This document shows, in pieces, positions 9,647 to 18,869 of a stretch of 19,433 nt of DNA (positions are counted from its first letter, which is position 1; each line of letters opens with the position of its first letter). Origin of the DNA: Pleurotus ostreatus/Saccharomyces cerevisiae fusant (lineage: Eukaryota > Opisthokonta). The translations under genes were made by a program, and so were the position numbers. Location of the stretch: NCBI GenBank assembly GCA_024196135.1, contig JAMQCK010000597.1, forward strand, positions 1-19,433, in the 5' to 3' direction. The notes below the pieces were generated by a model that made no database searches, was not told where the DNA came from, and worked only from the letters and a program-made list of their open reading frames with translations.

Positions 9647-11136
9647 ATGAGAGACCTCCCTCCTGACGTTCTTCTTCGTATCTTTACTGTCGCTACTATG
9701 GCTCCGAACTTGTCGGCCCTTGACCCTCACCACCCAATCCGCACGGTCGCACGGGTCTGCCGGACCTGGAAGCGTATAACGCAGCGGAACCCCTGTCTAT
9801 GGGCTCAGATTTCGGTAGATCTCGGTGCGTTCTGCGCGCATCCTCTTACACTAGACAGCTACTTACATATTGTGGTGCTGAAGGACGTGAAGTTTCCGAG
9901 CAGCAGAAGAAGGCGGACCTGCATTCTCTTCGCCTTCACCTTCTTCAGTCCAAGGATGCACCTCTGTCAATCATCTGCATCTCTTGTCCCCTCCTTCAGG
10001 ACATTACCGAGGACGAATACTCTGCCTACGAAGCAGCACAGCTGATCCGCGCACACGCCCACCACATACGCTCTCTTGAAGTTCCCTTGCCATTGCTTGC
10101 CGTCATTCTAGGCCCCGCTCGATTCCCCATACATTTCGGAGGCGATCATCCTCATCTTCCAATGCTAGCGCATATATCTACTGCGGTAGACGAGGCCGAA
10201 TACGATGAGGAAATTCAACGCTGCATCGAGAACACAGGCGGTCAATTGGTCATGGCTTCAGCTTTAGCAGCTGCGGCTCGGTTGACCGTCTTCCACAGCA
10301 ACTTCGACATTCAGCTCGTTGCCCTTCCTTGGTCCCGCATTACCCATCTCTCTATCAACTCCTCCGCCCCGGACACCCTGGCGCGCTTCCTGCCGCTTCT
10401 TTGCGCTTTACAAGTCCTGCGAGTTCGCTACGTGCGGTACTTGCAGCGCGAAATTCTGCGGACCCCTCATGGGCTTCACAACTCGGATCTCGTATTCCCC
10501 TCTACCCTTGTTCGTCTAGAGCTGCGGGTCTATCAGGAGCAGTACCCGGGCAGAGGCAGGGCAACTACTCCAGGACCCCTGTTGTCCAATAGCCTTTTCG
10601 ACGGGCTGCGAGAGCTCATCGTCTGCCCTCCCGACGACGATGACGCTTTTGAGGGGCACGATCAGGTCGACATCCAGTGGAACACCAACGCCATCGACCG
10701 CCTCATCTCTAGGTCTTCCCTGTCCTTCCTGACTATGATCTGCCTTCGCCGTGTATCGGCCAACTGGGAAGATCTCCGGGGGGGGCTGATAAGCGCCCAA
10801 GGTCTCACCCACCTGGAGCTCTGGGCCTCTATCTCCGGTTCAGCCCCTGGAGATGGCTCAGGATTTGCTCCCATCATACCTGACCTCGCTGCCCAAGGCA
10901 GGGATCTCCTGTTCCCTGTTTTGAAGCGCTTAGTCCTAGTGGACATCCCGGATGCGGCGAATGAGGAGGTCGTTGACATGGTGGTGCAACGCTCGGAGAT
11001 TACTCCTCTGGAGGAGTTTGGCTACACGCCTGCGGAGGAGTTGGATGACAGCATGGTGGCTAGTTTGATCGATACGTTAGGACCGTTGATCGAGGACATG
11101 GACAGCCGCGTCAATTATGTCTTCGCTGCGATCTAG
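9647..11136 (+). CDS. F-box domain protein with LRR-like C-terminal region
   Basis: Predicted Skp1-binding adaptor of an SCF ubiquitin ligase with an unknown target. Exons are 9647-9824 and 9884-11136. The 59-nt intron has a GTGCGT donor, a CTTAC branch-like site and a GAAG acceptor; removing it restores the frame and gives about 476 residues. The F-box is textbook: LPPDVLLRIF at residues 4-13, then VARVCRTWKRITQRNPCLWAQI. The remainder shows leucine-rich strand/helix units such as ITHLSINSS, LVRLELRVY, LTHLELWAS and LKRLVLVDI, interrupted by an acidic loop PDDDDAFEGHD. The ATG at 9581 is in frame and would add 22 residues; 9647 fits the family better. It is not a close paralogue of the gene at 1316-2726. 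It is intact, in contrast to the broken genes on both sides. Confidence 0.87.
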
Positions 11137-11400
11137 CTGCTGTATAGAGTAGTAGTTTCCTTCGTATTCTATTTACAGTCACTGAACTACCTGAAGCAGT
11201 ACTGTATGATCGACTACACAAGAATATTTGGCAGGGTTGACGTTCGGGCACTGGTGAGTAAAGTAGTCGTGCAGAACAGCTAAGTTCCATTCTGTTTCTC
11301 CGACGTATCCGCCGTCGCCATCACAGTCAGGTGGTCAGATGTCAAGCGCTATCTCAGCGCTTGTCGATTTTCGGTGAGCTTGTCACCTCCTTCGACCTTT
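11137..11400. other. 3' flank of the F-box gene and upstream region of the next locus
   Basis: More AT-rich than the genes around it (TTCTATTTACAG, ACACAAGAATATTTG), as expected for a 3' untranslated/intergenic region. No ORF or motif that I would annotate. Confidence 0.5.
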
Positions 11401-12001
11401 CGAGCGAAATGCTGACTGTCGAGCCCTCCCTCGACGATCTCCTTAGCACCGCCTTTTTCAGTACGCCCTTTCGAAGGAGGAGGGAAAGTCTCCAATGCGG
11501 CCGGACTCAGTCTTTTGATTCGGGTCGATTTCATCCATCTCATCTCGTGCGTCCCTTCTTGCTGCACGACGCGATATCACTGACTTATCCTTCCTCTAGT
11601 GTCCTCTACCGCTCTGTGGACTGTCCGACGCGTCGACCGCCGTGCCCGACCGTCACCCGCGGCACGATCGGTGGTCGCCGTCACGCATATCGTAAGTCTA
11701 TTGAGCTCGTCACGACACGTGTCACTAACCTCTTGCTTCCCACCACCACGTCGACCCCGTCCGCAGCAAGACGCCCGCCGACTTGGCCAGCGACGATGAC
11801 CCCGACTGCATGGTCATTACCCTTCCCCATCCTTACGCCCCGCGACGTCCGAAAGGCACGGCAGAAACCCCAGACCGCCGCCACCTATGCCGCTACCTAC
11901 TCACTTCCTCGCCCTCGCACCCGCTTTCGCCCCGACCCCCGGATTACTAGGCTGGTAGGGACGTCGTGCTCGGCAATCGCGCCGTTTCTACGACCCGCAA
12001 A

Positions 12002-12292
12002 CCGCCGGAGGCATGCACGGGGATTCTAGGGTGATTGATGCGAAAATCAGTATGTACTTCACGTTATCGCTCAAAACTCTTTCTGGCCCGACGATCAGGT
12101 TTTTGAGACGCCGAGGGAGATGCCCGTGATGCTCAAGACGCCGTCGAGTCGCTATTCATCCCACCTCGAGGTTCTCGAGGTCATTGAGGTGCGGATTATT
12201 CGATTTTGACTGATATTCCCCGCCGATATTCACTCGACCCAGAGAACCATCAACCGACCTCATACCCCGCGGCTTCCTGCCCCCCCCCCGAG
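12002..12292 (+). repeat. tandem ~300 bp exon/intron unit, copy 1
   Basis: The unit begins with CCGCCGGAGGCATGC (12002-12016), which recurs at 12293 and 12593. The frame reads TAGGMHGDSRVIDAKI, then GTATGT. A second exon-like part starts VFETPREMPV and ends LEVLEVIE at a GTGCGG donor (12189). The end motif TCTCGAGGTCATTGAGGTG recurs 310 bp on. In this copy both coding parts are open, but the two phases do not join directly. Confidence 0.7.
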
Positions 12293-12592
12293 CCGCCGGA
12301 GGCATGCACGAGGCCCCCGGCATGAGTAATGCGGAAATGCTGGTGGGCTTCGTCCTCGACGGTCCGTGACGTTTGCTGACCAGAACTGTCTACCATCAAG
12401 TTCTGGAGGTGCCATAGGCACCGACTGACGCCCCCGACGAACCAGGCCGCTCTCTAAGCATCGCCGAGGGCCTTGATTAGGATCTCGGGGTCATTGAGGT
12501 GAGCGCAAGTGTTCTTCAATTACGCCCGAAATCGCGCAGCATCAGAAAACGCTTACCGACTCCTTGTACAGCGATTTCCTGCGACCCCCGAG
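12293..12592 (+). repeat. tandem ~300 bp exon/intron unit, copy 2
   Basis: Same 15-bp start, then AAGGM-type codons (AGGMHEAPGMSNAEML) to a GTGGGC donor. The second exon-like part starts VLEVP and ends LGVIE at a GTGAGC donor (12499), parallel to copy 1, but carries two in-frame TAG codons. It is preceded by a C10 run at 12280-12289, where copy 3 has a shorter run. Confidence 0.68.
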
Positions 12593-12645
12593 CCGCCGGA
12601 GGCATGCGCGGGCCCCCTCGAGTGATTGACGCGACAGAAAAGGTA
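12593..12645 (+). repeat. tandem unit, partial copy 3
   Basis: Begins exactly 300 bp after copy 2 with the same 15-bp start and is preceded by the same CCCCCGAG. It reads AGGMRGPPRVIDATEK to a GTATGC donor. Similarity to the other copies fades after the donor. Confidence 0.68.
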
Positions 12646-13622
12646 TGCCCGTCCTCTTTTAGTCGGGATTGTCACTGATTTCGACCTCGTAGCGCCATGC
12701 GTGGTCATTCACGAGGGAGGGGAGCACGCGCCGCTCCCCGCCGCGAAGCGGCGCGAGCATGCTGAAAATATGGCCGAGGGGACACGGAGTACACGGAGGA
12801 CGCGTATTACACGGCAAGCGACCGACGTAGGCGAGCCAACGCGACTGCGGACAGCGGCTGTCTGACGAGTTCGGCGTGTAGATGCTGCCGTACCAGATGC
12901 GCCGACGAGACACGGCGGGTCATGCAGAATGCGACGCCCGCACGCGAGCGGAGGGAGCAGACCATGGCCGAGGTCACCAATGGCCGTCGCTGCCGTGGAA
13001 GCCTGAAGGCGACGTAGACGCCGCGTGAAAAGGTAAGCCGAGCTCGCAGGCCGTCGTCTTGATGTCGCGACTGACCCCTTGCCCGCAGATTCCACATTGC
13101 GGCACCCCAACCCCCTTCACGCCGCATCGCAGCACGACCCCAGGAGAGGGGAGACTATGCCCGTACGTCGCGAGGGTTGTCCCTAACCCTAATCTCCAGT
13201 CTTTGTAGCTGACGTGCACGAGCAGGACCCCCACCTCGACGTTCATCACCTCGAAGGTACGTCCATATTCCCCTCTTTCAGCGTCGACGAAGAGCTCACA
13301 CGAGTTCAGGCCTCTTGTTTACGCCGCCTTCATCGTCGAACGCCGTATCTGGCCCCTCCAAACATCCTTCGACTGGAACCACTCAAGAAATTTGAAGGGG
13401 ATGCAGAATCCGCCTGTCGAGATGATTATCGAAGTACGTACCCATTTCTATGAACATTCTCAACGCTCATAGACCCCCAGACCCAGGTCTTGTCATCGCC
13501 GCATTCCACGCCACTCGACGACAGGCTGTAAGCGATGAAGGAAGGGATGCGACCCCCTAATCCCTTCGACTCATCGCCCTCCCCCCTCACCCCACGACCC
13601 CAAACCCGCGACTTCTCGTCAA

Positions 13623-13902
13623 GATGAGGTCCTCATGATGGGCGACCTGCGAAGACACGCTCAATACGCTGCAAGCAGCTCGGACGACGACGGCACGCAT
13701 GGAGGGGGCAAAGAGGAGGGGAAGCGCACTTTCCCCTCGTCGAAGGGTATGTATTTCTCTCTGACTATTACGTCCTATGCGTTCAGAAAGAGCTAACAGG
13801 CCTGATAGATGTTGTATACACGCTTCTGCCACGGCTGGACATCAACGAGGAGGTCCTCGACTTCGAAGGGGGTGGGGTGGGGGTGGGGGATTCTCCTCCC
13901 AC
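13623..13902 (+). other. two phase-matched exons within the 11.4-14.7 kb locus
   Basis: An exon from about 13623 (DEVLMMGDLRRHAQYAASSS, then an acidic and Gly/Lys-rich tail) ends at 13746 in phase 1 before GTATGT. The 62-nt intron has CTAAC and ends GATAG at 13808. The next exon completes the codon and reads DVVYTLLPRLDINEEVLDFE, followed by a glycine-rich G-run and a TAA at 13904. The phase match supports real former coding sequence. The TAA may come from an indel in the G-run at 13867-13890. Confidence 0.42.
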
Positions 13903-14664
13903 ATAAGTCGGTGAGTACTCAACAGATTGCCGTGAGAATCGATATCTAACACGGATACACTCAGTCTGTACTAGCAAAATTAACAGCGCACACCCCTCGG
14001 CACTCAAGACGACCTGGCAGGCATGGGGAGGGGTGTTGAAGAGGGTGGGATAAGACCGCATCCCCCCGGGACGACGACGGCGCGCAGCGCGTCGTGCTCT
14101 TCGCCAACGCGAAGCACCAACAACGCGTCGACCGCGTACAACGTCTCACGGTGAGCGCGTACGAAATACGTCCCTCACCTCATTTTCTTCAGAAAATCTA
14201 CCCTTTGCACCCACGACTCGCCCGAGGTCTGCAGCGCTCGGGCGGCGCTCGAACACGGCGAAAGCGCGTCGTGTACCTCAACAACACTTCCGGGGACGTA
14301 TACGCAAGCCAACACCGCGCTTGAGCGCGTCCTTCGACCTCGCGAGGGCGAGGGGTGGTGCACCCCACCCCCTCCCTCCTCTTTGATACGGTGCGCTTTC
14401 GGCAGATCTTCGCTCGGCGCGTCCTTACAGTTTCTGACAAGCCTACAGGACTGTAATCCGCGCCGACGACGCGCCCTCGGCGCCTTGGGAAGCGGTGAGG
14501 TGGGGGAGTACAAGGAGGGAGGGGTGGTGTCGAGGGCGAGTTGGGCTTTGCTTTTGATGTTCCCCGACTCGGAGAAGGAGCGAGAACGTGCGGGGCACTT
14601 GGGGAAGGCGGTTGAAGCGCAGGAGATGCGATTTTCGAAGGGGAGAAGCGAGGTGGGGGAGTAG

Positions 14665-15133
14665 GGGCCGACGCGCAAGGTCGTTGTTTTCGCGCTTTTC
14701 TCGTTGTGTAGAGTGTGTACTCGTAGAATAGACATGGAATATACTGAAATCTAACCTACTTACACGGCGTGAAGACTACGAGAAGCGAGCAAAGGCCTGC
14801 TTGCGTGATGAGCGGGGGATGATAATCTAGCTAAGACACTCACTGCTCGTACTCCTCTACCTAGCCTCTACCCGCGCCGCGAATCCGTGCTCAATTGCAG
14901 GTATGTCTTCACCACTCAGCTCGGACTGCAAGCATGTATTGACGAGGGAAAGGAGTTAAACGAGATGATTGTCACAGTGGGGGCGGACATCTGTAATGCC
15001 TGCTGCACCATCCTATCGTAGGTACGAAGAGGGAGGTTGAGCGGGTCGAGTGGTGCGTGGGGACGATGAAGAGGTGTGCACAATGTATAGGCGCCCGGCG
15101 CGCGCGGACGCGCTGGAAGTGACAAGCGCAGCA
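14665..15133. other. intergenic region without a supportable gene
   Basis: Begins with the likely 3' flank of the preceding plus-strand locus (TTGTTTTCGCGCTTTTCTCG). A 72-codon minus-strand frame at 14916-15134 adjoins the next minus-strand signals but has no recognisable content. Confidence 0.35.
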
Positions 15134-15139
15134 TGGCGA

Positions 15140-16100
15140 CTAGCCGTTGTGACCCTCCACCTTCATGAGCAGAGTCGCGATGGCTGACATGTCCCTGAAG
15201 AGGAGAATCAGATACGCATGGATAGCGAACATGCGCCGGTTCTTCCCGTCAATACACGTATCCATTCCCCGCTTCAGCCGTATGAGCTCGTCCACGGGCG
15301 GAACGACGTATGGGATGGGTGACCTTCGGCTCGTTTGGGCCTGGGATGACGCCGAGGCTTTGAGGCGGAGCCATACGGTAGATCGTATTTGAACGCAACG
15401 AGAGGCCAGCAAGTCGCTTGCGGCGCCTGAAATATGGTCAGCCGACATATGATGTCCTTGAGTGAGGGTCTCAGGAAGAGGAGTTACAGTACTTGGACTG
15501 CACTGGATGGATTACCCGAGCGGTCCCTTAAGGAACATAAGCTTACGAAATTGAAACTGGTCTTTCCCGCTGACCGTAAACATACGGGGTGCCCGTACTG
15601 CTACTACACGCCTTGGAGACGTAGTTGACGTACCATACTCAGTCCGATCCACTTCAAAGTCTTCGCGCATGATCTGCATCTGGGCTAGGACGCACAACCG
15701 GGGTGTGATGGCGTCCTCTCCCAGTCCAAATCCACCGTCTTCTTCGTCCGACCCCAACCCCCAAAAGCCAAAGGCGGCGGCTGAGTCGGAGTCGTCTGAG
15801 GCACGATTTGACCCAGTGCTGCTCGTACTGCCAATGGTCTCGCATCGAACATGGGTTCGGCAGGCTCCTGCTCTCGCGCCGACACACGCAGCACCCTCGA
15901 CGGAGGGTCCAGTCGGGATAGGCTGTGTGGTATCTGGAGAGGAGACTCCATCTCTGCGCCGAACCGGGTCTCGTCATCTGGCGGGCTCGACGTTGGGTGT
16001 ACCGACTGCATGTCGTCCGGAAATGACGGTCGAGGCGATGAAGTTGAGGCATCATCTACAGATGTCGAGGCCCCCGAGATGCCGCGCTGACTTTACCAGC
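15140..16100 (-). other. weak minus-strand coding signals, possibly a broken gene
   Basis: Reading right to left, a Ser/Pro/Asp-rich part (SVDDASTSSPRPSFPDDMQS) continues to MFDARPLAV, then in another frame an acidic part (LGSDEEDGGFGLGEDA) and ITPRLCVLAQMQIMREDFEV to a GTACGT donor at 15633. A segment after a TTTCAG acceptor at 15427 reads DELIRLKRGMDTCIDGKNR and YLILLFRDMSAIATLLMKVE, stopping at 15140. The implied intron (207 nt) is long for this region. On the plus strand a 235-codon frame (15669-16376) overlaps and cannot be excluded as the real gene. No family is recognised. Confidence 0.25.
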
Positions 16101-16462
16101 GAAGGGTTCCATGACAACGACGTGATTCTGAAGATGTATGGCCTTGGCGTCGTATTTTGTGGGACTTTTCGTGTTTTGGCGCATGCAGGATCGCGTGCAG
16201 GGGCTTGGGGCGGGTGCTGCTTGGTCTCGTTTACTTTGGCGTCACCTGATGACGCGATCGGCTTCAAGCACCTTGCCCACCACCATGATCCGTCCGCTAC
16301 TATAGCTAACATGGTCGGTGGCAAGCCACAGAGCGCTTGCTATGACCAAGCCAGCAGCATTGAATACCCATGTTGAAGTTGATGCCTTGCATCCCAAGTC
16401 ACGCGTTGAGGTCTGAAGCTCGTGAGCGAGAGAGCATGAGAAGGCCACTATGGGATCCTTAC

Positions 16463-16567
16463 CGTGCAACACCGTAGCCGCAAGAGCTGCGCCAGCAGTG
16501 ACGCAGGTAGTCGATGCACTTGTCGGTGTCTCCCCCAACGGCGGCCTCGCATGTCCTGCATCCTGGC
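16463..16567 (-). other. cysteine-rich candidate exon
   Basis: A 105-nt minus-strand segment sits between a good acceptor (GCTGTAG) and donor (GTAAGG). One frame encodes about 34 residues with five cysteines (CRTCEAAVGGDTDKC, then HCWRSSCGYG). It lies downstream of the signal-peptide-like ORF at 16725-16940 and might be a later exon of the same small secreted protein. The joining phase was not resolved. Confidence 0.25.
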
Positions 16568-16724
16568 CTACAGCAAGCGAAAGATTGATAGAGATGAAAC
16601 GTCCCCTTTCGCGATAACCACCTTTTGTACTTACTTGTTTGGCCAGGAAAGCAGCCCTATTCCTCATGGGTTAGTCAGTGTTGCTGGCTCCGCCTTTCCC
16701 TCCCTCGCAAGCTCGGGGGGTCCC

Positions 16725-16940
16725 TTAGGCGTCGCTCGCAATAAAGGCATGCGCGCGCCTTCTCATCTCCTCCAGCCGCCGGCATGGGTCAACAGCGGAA
16801 CGACAGAGCCAACACGCTAATCCGCCCGCGACCGGCGGCCTGCCGCGTGTCGCGCTGCTGCCGACGACGCCGCTCACCGTCAGGCGGCTAGCGGTGCTCG
16901 CGAGGAGCGGGGCAAGAAGAAGTACTTTCCAGGCCGGCAA
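16725..16940 (-). CDS. candidate small secreted cysteine-containing protein (first exon or whole)
   Basis: The 71-codon frame opens with a charged residue followed by a hydrophobic core and small residues (MPAWKVLLLAPLLASTASRL), a good secretory signal peptide pattern. The rest has CWLCRSAVDPC and an Arg-rich tail. A GTGAGC donor just after the signal peptide and a TTAG acceptor 61 nt later give an alternative splice structure, so the ORF end is uncertain. It lies head to head with the gene at 17300, sharing about 360 bp of upstream DNA. No family recognised. It could be a chance ORF. Confidence 0.3.
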   Translation of the reverse strand: MPAWKVLLLAPLLASTASRLTVSGVVGSSATRGRPPVAGGLACWLCRSAVDPCRRLEEMRRRAHAFIASDA

Positions 16941-17162
16941 GCGCCGTTAACCTACCAAGATTCGGTGATATTGTTTGTAGGTGGCATTCAATTCAAGATA
17001 CAATACAAAAGGATCAAGAATTATTGTTTCTCCCCCCCTCGTTGTGCTTCAGCCCACCATGCGTATGCTCAGTTGCGGCCCTCGAGCGATCAGCTTCCCG
17101 AGCTTCTACTAATGCTTGCCAACGCTCTGGGCTGTGGGTCAGATCTCACTCCGGACGATGCG

Positions 17163-17170
17163 TGACGTCA
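17163..17170 (+). promoter_or_regulatory. TGACGTCA palindrome (CRE/ATF-type site)
   Basis: Perfect 8-bp TGACGTCA in the region between the two divergent candidate genes, 130 bp before the ATG at 17300. This is the classical binding site of ATF/CREB-type bZIP factors. Use as a regulatory site is inferred from sequence and position only. Confidence 0.4.
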
Positions 17171-17299
17171 CGGTTCATGTGGCCTGATAGTCACAAACCC
17201 GGCGAGTTCGGTATGCCAGTCACAAAGGCTGGTACATACGTTACGCTCGCCGCTTCGCCTTTGACTCCGACTATCACATCTCTTGAAATTCCGCCGACT

Positions 17300-18234
17300 A
17301 TGCTTGCTCTCAAAGCTTGGATCTTGTCGCTCTTGACCTGTTTCCTGGTCGTTTCAATCCGCGCCAGGTTCGACGCCGGTATCTTGACCTTGTTAGGTGC
17401 ATTGCCTTTGTTTTGTCACACCCTCGAGAGGCCCCCTCATCTCGCCTTATGATACTTCAGGTCGCGCATCTGGTTTGACGCCTACGCATGTTTTCGTCGA
17501 TGTTCGGCCTGGTGAGTCGTATTCAAGTCTTGCACGCGTCAACCTAGACACTAACAATACACAGCAGTAGGTCAAGCTACACTCGGTCCTCTTTTAGATG
17601 GACTTGGTGTGATCGAACACCGATACGCGAAGCTGCCGGTACAGGATGCAAGGTTCCTGGAGGCACTGGGGCGTGCTTTGAACGACATTCGTACTGCTGC
17701 TCGCGATATGGATTTGCTGTACTGCTCTATCCTCGGGATACATGATACGTGCGTGCCGGTCGTGTGAAGCCAAGTATCCTACTGAACCCTCGAGATAGTG
17801 CCTTCGAGCAACGAAGTACGGCTTGGCAGTGGAACGGGATCAGAAAGATCATCTGCGAGCGTCCGGCCGATTCGCGGTCGTCCGCGAGGGCTCTTCGCGC
17901 TGCTCTACCCCACACACTCTCGTCCATGGACCGGGCTGTTGATGGTCTATCTCCCCTCTGCGTTCCCGGAGACGAGATACATACTGGGGGACCACACTGG
18001 ACGCGTTGGCTGCTCTTTCCTGACCACGCTCATTTCATACACTCAATCCCTTGCCATCACCGCTTGCTGATCGCCGTGCTGCAACGCGTGCTGGATGGGC
18101 TGCTGTTGACCCTGGAAGGCTACAATGGCAGCAATGAGTGGCGGGAACTTGTCGAAGAGGAGATCATCCATGTTCTGAAGGTGACGCAGGACGTGATACA
18201 GAGCATAGGCATGGACTCAAAACGCAGTAGTTAA
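17300..18234 (+). CDS. hypothetical protein of ~260 residues with hydrophobic N terminus
   Basis: Not recognised. Four exons fit in phase: 17300-17347, 17397-17511, 17565-17748 and 17799-18234. Introns are 49, 53 and 50 nt. The last two have good donors (GTGAGT, GTGCGT) and branch sites (CTAAC, CTGAAC); the first has a weaker GTCGTT donor, so exon 1 is the least sure. The product begins MLALKAWILSLLTCFL, like a signal peptide or anchor. It continues with a Pro/Ser/Gly-rich part (THVFVDVRPA) and a helical part (DARFLEALGRALNDIRTAA), and ends with leucine-rich and acidic helices (LLIAVLQRVLDGLLLTLEGY, then WRELVEEEIIHVLKVTQDV) and a Ser-rich tail. It may be secreted or membrane-associated. A competing frame at 17800-18070 is open but does not fit the splice phase. 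In contrast to its neighbours, it shows no stops or shifts. Confidence 0.52.
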
Positions 18235-18598
18235 ATTGCTCCTATGAATCAGTATTTCCGCAGGGAACCCCAAATGTTACATGGTCCGATTCGATCATGA
18301 TGAACGAGAAAAACATGGTTGGCCGAAGGAGGGGATTAGCGCGCCAGACGAGCGCTCGAAAGATTGGTACAAGTTGAGTTCTGGGAGAGCGCAAGGCTTT
18401 CAAAGTTGGGGCACGAACAGCTCGGAGGGGAAGGGTACGGAGCCGTGACATGTACCGATGCCAAAGCACAGCGACAGGATGAGCGGTGGCCGCATTAGGA
18501 TCAGACTGACCCCGAGAGGACGGTCGGTGCCGCCACGTGCGTGAGGAGGGAGATCGCAGCGAGGACATGGCGAGGCGGCATGAGTAAGAGATGGCGGG
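18235..18598. other. intergenic between the hypothetical gene and the right inverted repeat
   Basis: No plus-strand frame of note. A long minus-strand frame (18242-19021) crosses this stretch, the repeat and beyond; it is Arg/Ser/Pro-rich and I regard it as non-coding. Nothing else seen. Confidence 0.4.
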
Positions 18599-18835
18599 CG
18601 GGACGACGGAGCAGGGGCGCCCCCGCCGGTGGGGGGCTGGGCTGCGCCGCATCGAAAGGATGCAGTGAGTGCCTAAGCCGATGTCAGCGGACGCGAACGA
18701 TGATAAGTGCACGTAGCGGATGATGCGGAGGAGAATGCGAAGTTGGAGGATGCGCATACGCGGAACGTCGAGGATGCGGATGTTGTGGCAGCGGGGTTGA
18801 CGGCTGGGATCATGATCGCGAGGCGAGGACTCGAG
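18599..18835 (-). repeat. right copy of window-flanking inverted repeat
   Basis: Reverse complement of 54-290 with about six mismatches in 237 bp. On the plus strand a frame open from 18707 (GTG) to 18916 includes VADDAEENAKLEDA, VEDADVVAAG and IMIARRG; the equivalent frame is open in the left copy. The match ends sharply at 18599, inside CGGGACGACGG. The flanking sequences beyond differ. Confidence 0.93.
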
Positions 18836-18869
18836 GGAGAGGGGGAGAGGGAGAGGGAGGGGGAGGAAC
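18836..18869. repeat. purine-rich GGGAGA tract
   Basis: G/A-rich tract adjoining the repeat, counterpart of the pyrimidine tract at 1-53 but with more adenine. Its length is the most variable part of the repeated unit. Confidence 0.8.

Larger units (their letters stand above)
11401..14664 (+). pseudogene. unrecognised multi-exon plus-strand locus, probably decayed
   Basis: Many short coding-like segments are separated by good intron signals (GTAAGT at 11692, GTATGT at 12050, GTGAGC at 12499, GTACGT at 13256, GTATGT at 13747, GTGAGT at 13911, GTGAGC at 14152), with CTAAC branch sites before several acceptors. Readable pieces include ADLASDDDPDCMVITLPHP (about 11775), the repeated AGGM...RVIDA exons, DDGAQRVVLFANAKHQQRV (about 14076) and the tail EVGEYKEGGVVSRASWALLL to a stop at 14662. 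Frames do not join throughout: there are stops in the second repeat unit, a TAA just before the donor at 13911, and a shift near the C6 run at 14062-14067. No domain is recognised. It may be a pseudogene, a gene with base errors in the assembly, or two adjacent genes. The start near 11410 is a guess. Confidence 0.38.

Noticed and set aside
13174..13195. CCCTAACCCTAA, the fungal telomere repeat on the opposite strand
   Set aside because: Less than two units, lying just before CTCCAG, and better explained as an intron branch-site region. No telomere array.
14175..14735. 186-codon minus-strand open frame
   Set aside because: Lies opposite plus-strand exon-like sequence with better splice support; composition is Ser/Arg/Pro-rich as expected of an antisense frame.
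15669..16376. 235-codon plus-strand open frame
   Set aside because: Overlaps a more protein-like acidic minus-strand frame. It is Ser/Pro/Ala-rich without motif, so neither strand can be called with confidence.
15140..18234. Possible homology between the minus-strand end (LLMKVEGHNG) and the intact gene (LLLTLEGYNG)
   Set aside because: Only the last few residues agree and the surroundings do not align, so it is not enough to call a paralogue.
54..18835. Inverted repeat as terminal repeats of a DNA transposon
   Set aside because: No transposase-like gene, no recognisable target-site duplication and no conserved terminal bases seen. Left as an open question in the findings.
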